Assembly: GCA_023423775.1 (NCBI GenBank)
Contig: JAFAEZ010000123.1
Coordinates: forward strand, 1 to 18,365
Length of the DNA: 18,365 nucleotides
Direction of reading: 5' to 3'
Origin: Pseudomonadota bacterium
Lineage (GTDB): Bacteria > Pseudomonadota > Alphaproteobacteria > Sphingomonadales > Sphingomonadaceae
The notes beneath the pieces are model-generated. The model was not told the DNA's origin. It made no database searches and saw nothing but the letters and a program-made list of their open reading frames with translations. This document shows, in pieces, positions 13,941 through 18,365 of the stretch. How positions within the stretch are numbered: the first letter of the stretch is position 1; each line of letters begins with the position of its first letter. The translations under genes and the position numbers were made by a program.

Positions 13941-16433
13941 GTGCTTCCCATCCATGCTGTCCTCCCGGACCTGCTCGCCGCCTTGCGCGCCGGGTCCAGT
14001 GCGGTCCTCGTCGCGCCGCCCGGCGCCGGCAAGACGACCGCCGTCGCGCCCGCGTTGCTCGATCAGCCCTGGTGTAGCGGCGAGATATTGCTGCTGTCGC
14101 CGCGCCGGCTCGCTGCACGCGCCGCCGCCGAACGCATGGCCGAACTGGCCGGCGAGCCGGTCGGCCAGACGATCGGCTACGCCACCCGCCTCGACGCCAA
14201 ACGATCGGCGAGGACGCGCATCCTCGTCATCACCGAGGGCATTTTCCGCAACCGCATCCAGGCCGATCCCGAGCTTGCGGGCGTGTCGGCGGTATTGTTC
14301 GACGAGGTCCACGAGCGCAGCCTCGACAGCGATTTCGGGCTGGCGCTGGCGCTTGACGCGCAGGCGGCCTTGCGGCCCGACCTGCGCCTGGTCGCGATGT
14401 CGGCGACGCTCGACGGAACCCGCTTCGCTCAATTGATGGGAGACGCGCCGCTGGTCGAAAGCGAGGGCCGATCGCATCCGATCACCCTGCGCCATATCGG
14501 CCGCTCCGCCGAGAAGCGCATCGAAGACGATATGGCCGCCGCCATCCGCCGCGCGCTGGCCGAAGCCGAGGGCAGCTTGCTCGCCTTCCTGCCCGGCGTC
14601 GCCGAGATCGAGCGCACCGCCGAGCGGCTCGAAAGCCTTCCTGCCGGCGTCGACGTGCACAAGCTGCACGGTTCGCTCGATCCGCGCGACCAGCGCGCCG
14701 CCATCGCCGCCGCGCCCGCCGGCCGGCGCAAGATCGTGCTCGCCACCTCGATCGCCGAGACCAGCCTGACGCTGGACGGGGTCCGCATCGTCGTCGATTC
14801 CGGCCTTGCCCGCCGCGCCCGCTACGACCGCGGCGCCGGCATCACCCGGCTGGTCACCGAACGGGCGAGCCAGGCGGCGGTCATCCAGCGCGCCGGCCGC
14901 GCCGGTCGCCAGGAGCCAGGCACGGTGTACCGCCTGTGGGAGGAAGCGGCGACCGCGGCGCTGCCGCGCTTCGACCCGCCCGAGATATTGGAGGCGGATC
15001 TGAGCGCGCTCCTGCTCGACTGCGCGATCTGGGGCGCAGCCGATCCGCGCGACCTCAAATGGATCGATCCGCCACCCGCCGCTGCGGTCGACGAGGCGCG
15101 CAAGCGGCTGCGCTCGCTCGGCGCGCTGGACGAGGACGGCCGCCCGACCGCGCACGGCAAGGCGGTCGCCGCCCTACCGCTGCCGCCGCGCCTCGCCCAC
15201 ATGATGCTGGAGGCCGATGCGCGCGACTGGGGCGCGACCGCGGCCGAGGTCGCGGTTTTGCTGTCCGAGCGCGGCCTCGGCGGCAGCGACGCCGACCTCG
15301 AACTCCGCCTCCGCCGCTGGCGCAGCGAAAGAGGCCAGCGCGCCGAAGGCGCCAAGGGCCTCGCGAAAAGGTGGCGCCGGCTCGTTCGCGAAAGCTCCGC
15401 GCCGACGGCCGGGCCCCGGGACGACCTCTCTACCGGGTCCCCGCTTCGGCCGGGGGGCGTGGGCGCTTGCGTCGCCCTCGCCTTCCCGGATCGCGTGGCG
15501 AAGCGGCGCGACGCTTCGGGCGAAAACTGGATCTCGGCGGGCGGGCGCGGCTTCCGGCTCGATCCCGCCTCCCTGCTCGCGCGCGAGACCTGGCTGGCGG
15601 TGGCCGAAGTCGGCGGCAGCGCGGCTGGTGCCCGCATCCTCTCCGCCGCGACGATCGAGGAAGCCACGATCGAATCACTGTTCGCCGATCGCATCAATAG
15701 CGGCAGCCATGTAGCGTTCGACCCGGGCACCGGCGGAGTGCGCGCCACCCATGGCCGCCGGCTCGGCGCGATCCAGCTTTCGGGCGGCCAGGACAGCAAG
15801 CCCGATCCTGAAGCTGTCGCCGCCGCTCTGGTCGAGGGCGTGCGCAGCCACGGGCTGCACCTGCTGCCGTGGAGCGACGCCGCGCAGTCGCTGCGCCGGC
15901 GCGTCGCCTTCGCCGCCGCAGCCCACGATCCGTCGCTGCCCGATTTGTCCGACGGCGCCTTGCTCGCCTCGCTCGACGACTGGCTGCCGATGCTCGTCGC
16001 GGGCAAGAGGCGGCTGAGCGAGATCGACCCTGGAGCATTGAGCGGCGTGCTCGATGCCGCTCTGGGCTGGGAAGGCCGCAAGGCGATCGACCGGCTCGCG
16101 CCCCACGCCTTCACGACACCGGCCGGAAGCAGCCATGCGATCGACTATGAGGCCGAGGCGGGCCCGACCGTCACGGCTCGCCCCCAGGCCTTTTTCGGCC
16201 TGTCGGAGCATCCGAGCATCGCCGGCGGGCGCATCCCGCTCGTCCTGTCGCTGACCTCGCCGGCCGGTCGGCCGATCCAGACGACGCGTGACCTGCCCGG
16301 TTTCTGGGCGGGAAGCTGGGCCGCAGTCGCCAAGGAAATGCGAGGCCGCTACCCCCGCCATCCTTGGCCAGACGACCCGGCCGCCGCCGATCCTACCTTG
16401 CGCACCAAGAAGGCTTCCGCCCGTTCGGGCTGA
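13941..16433 (+). CDS. hrpB: ATP-dependent helicase HrpB (DEAH family)
   Basis: The product is 830 residues from the GTG at 13941. The helicase core has Walker A APPGAGKTT at 25-33, DEVHERS (motif II, 121-127), SATLDG (motif III, 154-159), TSIAETSLTLDG at 269-280 and QRAGRAGR (motif VI, 316-323). An HA2-type helical region follows (about 340-480), then the HrpB C-terminal domain (AFPDRVAKRR at 514, and FWAGSWAAVAKEMRGRYPRHPWPDDP near the end in pieces). HrpB is a conserved bacterial DExH protein whose role in RNA metabolism is poorly defined. I chose 13941 because family members start with LPIxAVLPDLL. The in-frame GTG at 13869 and ATG at 13914 would translate the palindrome. Residues about 485-507 look like an inserted linker. 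Confidence 0.9.
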   Translation: MLPIHAVLPDLLAALRAGSSAVLVAPPGAGKTTAVAPALLDQPWCSGEILLLSPRRLAARAAAERMAELAGEPVGQTIGYATRLDAKRSARTRILVITEGIFRNRIQADPELAGVSAVLFDEVHERSLDSDFGLALALDAQAALRPDLRLVAMSATLDGTRFAQLMGDAPLVESEGRSHPITLRHIGRSAEKRIEDDMAAAIRRALAEAEGSLLAFLPGVAEIERTAERLESLPAGVDVHKLHGSLDPRDQRAAIAAAPAGRRKIVLATSIAETSLTLDGVRIVVDSGLARRARYDRGAGITRLVTERASQAAVIQRAGRAGRQEPGTVYRLWEEAATAALPRFDPPEILEADLSALLLDCAIWGAADPRDLKWIDPPPAAAVDEARKRLRSLGALDEDGRPTAHGKAVAALPLPPRLAHMMLEADARDWGATAAEVAVLLSERGLGGSDADLELRLRRWRSERGQRAEGAKGLAKRWRRLVRESSAPTAGPRDDLSTGSPLRPGGVGACVALAFPDRVAKRRDASGENWISAGGRGFRLDPASLLARETWLAVAEVGGSAAGARILSAATIEEATIESLFADRINSGSHVAFDPGTGGVRATHGRRLGAIQLSGGQDSKPDPEAVAAALVEGVRSHGLHLLPWSDAAQSLRRRVAFAAAAHDPSLPDLSDGALLASLDDWLPMLVAGKRRLSEIDPGALSGVLDAALGWEGRKAIDRLAPHAFTTPAGSSHAIDYEAEAGPTVTARPQAFFGLSEHPSIAGGRIPLVLSLTSPAGRPIQTTRDLPGFWAGSWAAVAKEMRGRYPRHPWPDDPAAADPTLRTKKASARSG
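15396..15465 (+). repeat. Palindrome-like GC-rich insert within hrpB
   Basis: This in-frame segment codes for hrpB residues of about 486-508 (APTAGPRDDLSTGSPLRPGG), a Gly/Pro-rich stretch between the helical region and the conserved AFPDRVAKRR motif. The DNA can fold: CCCCGC-TTCG-GC-CGGGG forms a stem with a CTTCGG tetraloop and one bulge, and GGGAC pairs with GTCCC across 12 or so bases. Its left part shares CGGGACGAC with the hairpin region at positions 15-23 of the window. It looks like a decayed dispersed palindrome kept in frame, but the boundaries are estimates. Confidence 0.4.
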
Positions 16434-16476
16434 GCGATATAGGACCGGTCAAAGGATCCGATTTCAAGGGAATAGA

Positions 16477-16755
16477 ATGGCAGCCCGCATCTTCCAGGAA
16501 ACCAAGAACGCGATGCAGTCGGGCAAGGCCCGCGAGGGACGCTGGGTCCTCGCCTTCGAATCGACCACCCCGCGTCGGCCCGATCCGCTGACCGGCTGGT
16601 CCGGCGGCAGCGACACCCAGACGCAGGTGCAGCTCACCTTCGACACGCTCGATGAGGCCAAGGCCTATGCCGAGCGCGAGGGCGTGTCCTACCACGTCAT
16701 CCCGCCGACGGTGCGCAAGCTCAAGCTGCAATCCTACGCCGACAATTTCCGGTGA
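16477..16755 (+). CDS. NDUFS4-like accessory subunit of respiratory complex I
   Basis: The product is 92 residues. It matches the ETC complex I conserved-region family, the bacterial relatives of mitochondrial NDUFS4 (18 kDa subunit). Family marks are ARIFQETKNAMQSGKA at 3-18, WVLAFE at 23-28, PDPLTGWSGGSDTQTQVQL at 36-54, EAKAYAEREGVSYHV at 60-74 and the end KLKLQSYADNFR. In alphaproteobacteria it is a soluble accessory protein bound to the peripheral arm of NADH:quinone oxidoreductase, usually coded away from the nuo operon, as here. I chose the ATG at 16477 because AAGGGA lies about 7 bases upstream and conserved sequence begins at once. The stop overlaps the next start in GTGA. Confidence 0.93.
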   Translation: MAARIFQETKNAMQSGKAREGRWVLAFESTTPRRPDPLTGWSGGSDTQTQVQLTFDTLDEAKAYAEREGVSYHVIPPTVRKLKLQSYADNFR

Positions 16756-17132
16756 AACCCGCCTTCGCCTTGCTGCTCCTCGCCGCCGCGCCGGCGCTGG
16801 CGCAGGAGGCGAAGTTCGAGCCGCAGGGCGACCGCTTTGCCGACGCCGGCGCGTGCCGGATCTACCTCGAGCAGCGCGTCGCCGAGGCCCGCGGCGATGA
16901 TTATGTCGCCGTCCGCGGCCCCTACGCGATCGGCCCTGGCGACGTCCGCATCCACATGGTGCGGACCGACGGCGACGGCCACGTCATCACTGAATATCGC
17001 TGTCTCGATTCGGAGCTGAGCGTGCGCAGCTGGCGGCACAGCATGACCGGCAGCAGCGACGCTGCGCCAACCGTCGAATCAATGGCCCGCGACGCCGAAT
17101 GGCTGAAGAAAGCCGGGCCCAAGCAGCAATAG
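16752..17132 (+). CDS. Small secreted protein of unknown function
   Basis: The product is 126 residues with a signal peptide at 1-18 (FALLLLAAAPALAQ), so it is probably periplasmic. I recognise no family. The mature part has two cysteines, in GACRIYLEQRV and EYRCLDSELSVRSW, that could form a disulfide. A central stretch of strands (VAVRGPYAIGPGDVRIHMVRTD) and a charged C-terminal helix (VESMARDAEWLKKAG) are visible. The GTG start overlaps the stop of the complex I subunit gene in GTGA, which points to translational coupling, although the two products would act on opposite sides of the membrane. Its last 54 bases overlap the convergent Nudix gene. Confidence 0.75.
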   Translation: MKPAFALLLLAAAPALAQEAKFEPQGDRFADAGACRIYLEQRVAEARGDDYVAVRGPYAIGPGDVRIHMVRTDGDGHVITEYRCLDSELSVRSWRHSMTGSSDAAPTVESMARDAEWLKKAGPKQQ

Positions 17133-17615
17133 CAGCTTCGCGTCCATGGCGATGCCCTCGGCCCGCTTGCGCGCGATGAAATCGGGCACGTCCGCGAGCG
17201 GCACGCGGTGGACGGCGATGTTCTCGCCCTCGACGCCGCCGCCCTCGCCGACCTTGGTCAGCCCCTCGGCGCGCAGCAAGGTGAAGCCTTCCGACGACAT
17301 CCCCGGCGAGGCATGGAAGCGTCCGAGATCCACCATCCCCGCGGCGCGGTAGCCGGTCTCTTCCTCCAGCTCGCGGATCGCCGCGACTTCGACGCTCTCG
17401 CCCTCCTGCTCGTCGCCCACCAGCCCGGCCGGCAGTTCGAGACATTGGGCCTGCAGCGGTGCCCGCCACTGCTCGACGAGTAGGATATGGCCCTCGTCGA
17501 TGGCGATCATCACCGCCGCGGAGACGCCGCGCGTGCGCGAGACGAACTCCCATTTCCCCATCCGCTTGGCGGCGATGAACTGGCCTTCCCAGACGGTCTC
17601 GATCGGTTCGGTCAT
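17079..17615 (-). CDS. Nudix hydrolase, ADP-ribose/ADP-sugar pyrophosphatase type
   Basis: The product is 178 residues and cytoplasmic. The Nudix box is complete: G-x5-E-x7-REUxEExGU runs from GDEQEGE through AAIRELEEETGY at about 67-89, and its glutamates bind the catalytic Mg or Mn. Upstream, LLVEQWRAPLQAQCLELPAGLVGDE, read in two parts, is the signature of the ADP-ribose pyrophosphatase (NudF/YjhB-like) group. The downstream FHASPGMSSEG contributes the conserved Pro that selects ADP-sugars. It probably hydrolyses ADP-ribose to AMP and ribose 5-phosphate; exact substrate is inferred. The ATG overlaps the stop of the TPM gene in ATGA. The 3' end runs 54 bases into the convergent secreted-protein gene. 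Confidence 0.9.
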   Translation of the reverse strand: MTEPIETVWEGQFIAAKRMGKWEFVSRTRGVSAAVMIAIDEGHILLVEQWRAPLQAQCLELPAGLVGDEQEGESVEVAAIRELEEETGYRAAGMVDLGRFHASPGMSSEGFTLLRAEGLTKVGEGGGVEGENIAVHRVPLADVPDFIARKRAEGIAMDAKLLLLLGPGFLQPFGVAGH

Positions 17616-18286
17616 AATTCGATCAGGCGATCCGGCAGCTCATTGGGATTTTCGTGGCGCGCCGGAATGCAGCCGGCGAGTACCTCGCCGATCTTCTCGA
17701 CCGCGCGCGCCATGCCCTCGCCCGGGCGGTCGGCCTTCACATGCTCGATCAGCACCGCCATCGCATCGCCCCACACGTCCGGCTCCACCTTCGAGTGGAT
17801 GGCCTCGTCGGCGACGATCTCGGCACGATGCTCGGCCATCGACAGATACAGCAGGATGCCGGTGCGCCCGGCGGTGCGGCTCTCGGCGCCGATCCGGAAC
17901 AATTGGATCGCGCGGCGGCGGACTCGGCGCGTCTTGGTCCGACCGGGCGTCAGCGCCATGCGGAGCGGCATATAAGCGAGAGCGAAGCGCACGATCAGGA
18001 AGGCAATTGCCAGCAGAGCGAACAGCAAGAGCATCAGCATCCCACGCGTCGGCGCCGCATTCCAGCCGACGAACAAGGCCATCAGCCGGTCGATCAGCCC
18101 CTGCGGGACCAAGACCAATGCCGCGGGCACGAGCAGCATCGCCAGCACCGCGTAATGCAGGCCGACGTCATGATAAGCGTCGGACTTTGCGGCGACGACG
18201 GTTACGATCTCGCCATCGCTCTTGCGCTCCGCCTCAGCGACCGCGCGCGTGACCAGCTCATGGTCGGCCTGACTGAACCTTACCAT
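17612..18286 (-). CDS. TPM-domain membrane protein
   Basis: The product is 224 residues. The N-terminus (FSQADHELVTRAVAEAERKSDGEIVTVV) and the part after residue 115 (RRAIQLFRIGAESRTAGRTGILLYLSMAEHRAEIVAD) together make one TPM (TLP18.3/Psb32/MOLO-1) domain. It is interrupted by a hydrophobic hairpin with helices at about 42-62 and 82-105, which anchors the protein in the membrane. TPM proteins have been linked to acid phosphatase activity and membrane-complex maintenance in other organisms; the bacterial role is not settled. This second, split-TPM gene usually follows a YgcG-like TPM gene and often lemA, matching the partial gene upstream. It overlaps that gene by 7 bases and the Nudix gene by 4. 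Confidence 0.87.
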   Translation of the reverse strand: MVRFSQADHELVTRAVAEAERKSDGEIVTVVAAKSDAYHDVGLHYAVLAMLLVPAALVLVPQGLIDRLMALFVGWNAAPTRGMLMLLLFALLAIAFLIVRFALAYMPLRMALTPGRTKTRRVRRRAIQLFRIGAESRTAGRTGILLYLSMAEHRAEIVADEAIHSKVEPDVWGDAMAVLIEHVKADRPGEGMARAVEKIGEVLAGCIPARHENPNELPDRLIEL

Positions 18287-18365
18287 CCGCCCGAAGCGCC
18301 CCCGCCGCCGAAAGAGCCACCGCCGCCGGAGAAGCCGCCGAAACCCCCGCCTCCCCCGCCGAAGC
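18280..18365 (-). CDS. C-terminal tail of a YgcG-like TPM-domain protein (partial)
   Basis: Only the last 27 codons and 2 bases lie in the window; the gene continues past the right end. The visible part is a Gly/Phe/Ser repeat tail that ends GGGGSFGGGGASGGW followed by TAA. This is the standard C-terminus of YgcG/TPM proteins that have an N-terminal signal peptide, a TPM domain and one membrane helix. The stop overlaps the start of the next TPM gene by 7 bases. The assignment rests on the tail and on the neighbour; the TPM domain itself cannot be seen. Confidence 0.72.
   Translation of the reverse strand, partial: FGGGGGGFGGFSGGGGSFGGGGASGGW

Noticed and set aside
13347..15155. 602-codon minus-strand frame across ispB and hrpB
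   Set aside because: It spans the boundary between two well-supported plus-strand genes and both repeats, and its product resembles no protein family.
16415..16443. TTCCGC-N17-TATAGG as a promoter for the complex I subunit gene
   Set aside because: Spacing is right, but the -35 match is poor and the site lies within the end of hrpB; too weak to list as a feature.

Overview
The window is high-GC DNA from an alphaproteobacterium, most probably a member of the Sphingomonadales (Sphingomonas or a close relative). This rests on a TorF-type putative porin, a small NDUFS4-like accessory subunit of respiratory complex I, a high-GC gene layout with very short gaps, and GC-rich palindromic repeats of a kind scattered through sphingomonad genomes. 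It reads as ordinary chromosome. I saw no insertion sequence, phage gene, CRISPR array, rRNA or tRNA. No stretch over 300 bases lacks a gene; the longest gap is the 221-base divergent region at 10049-10269.

Layout. Positions 1-728 hold a GC-rich hairpin and a minus-strand porin-like outer-membrane protein. A small plus-strand unknown protein (832-1194) follows and shares its stop tetranucleotide with the convergent MscS channel. Minus-strand block 6003-1191 runs S10 serine carboxypeptidase, 3-mercaptopyruvate sulfurtransferase (sseA), cystathionine beta-lyase (metC) and an MscS-type channel. The last three are joined by 4-base stop/start overlaps, so two cysteine/sulfur enzymes are coupled to a membrane channel. 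Plus-strand block 6150-8259 holds a membrane-anchored unknown protein, QueF (queuosine synthesis) and a PanE-like ketopantoate reductase. A minus-strand Uup-type ABC-F ATPase (10048-8267) converges on it.

The long plus-strand run 10270-17132 starts with a secreted PepSY-like protein, an OmpR/PhoB-type response regulator and a PhoQ-like histidine kinase. It continues with a polyprenyl diphosphate synthase (quinone side chain), the helicase HrpB, the NDUFS4-like complex I subunit and a small secreted protein translationally coupled to it. The right end is a minus-strand operon: a YgcG-like TPM protein (only its Gly-rich tail is inside), a second TPM-domain membrane protein, and a Nudix ADP-sugar pyrophosphatase whose 3' end overlaps the secreted-protein gene by 54 bases.

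I did not find a convincing new multi-gene system. The most interesting signals are small. A palindrome-like segment appears to lie in frame inside hrpB and to encode an extra linker. A perfect palindrome holds the Shine-Dalgarno sequence of hrpB in its right arm. A possible leaderless promoter precedes the ABC-F gene. OmpR-type repeat and operator candidates lie around the PepSY/two-component cluster. One CTAG tetranucleotide ends two convergent genes.
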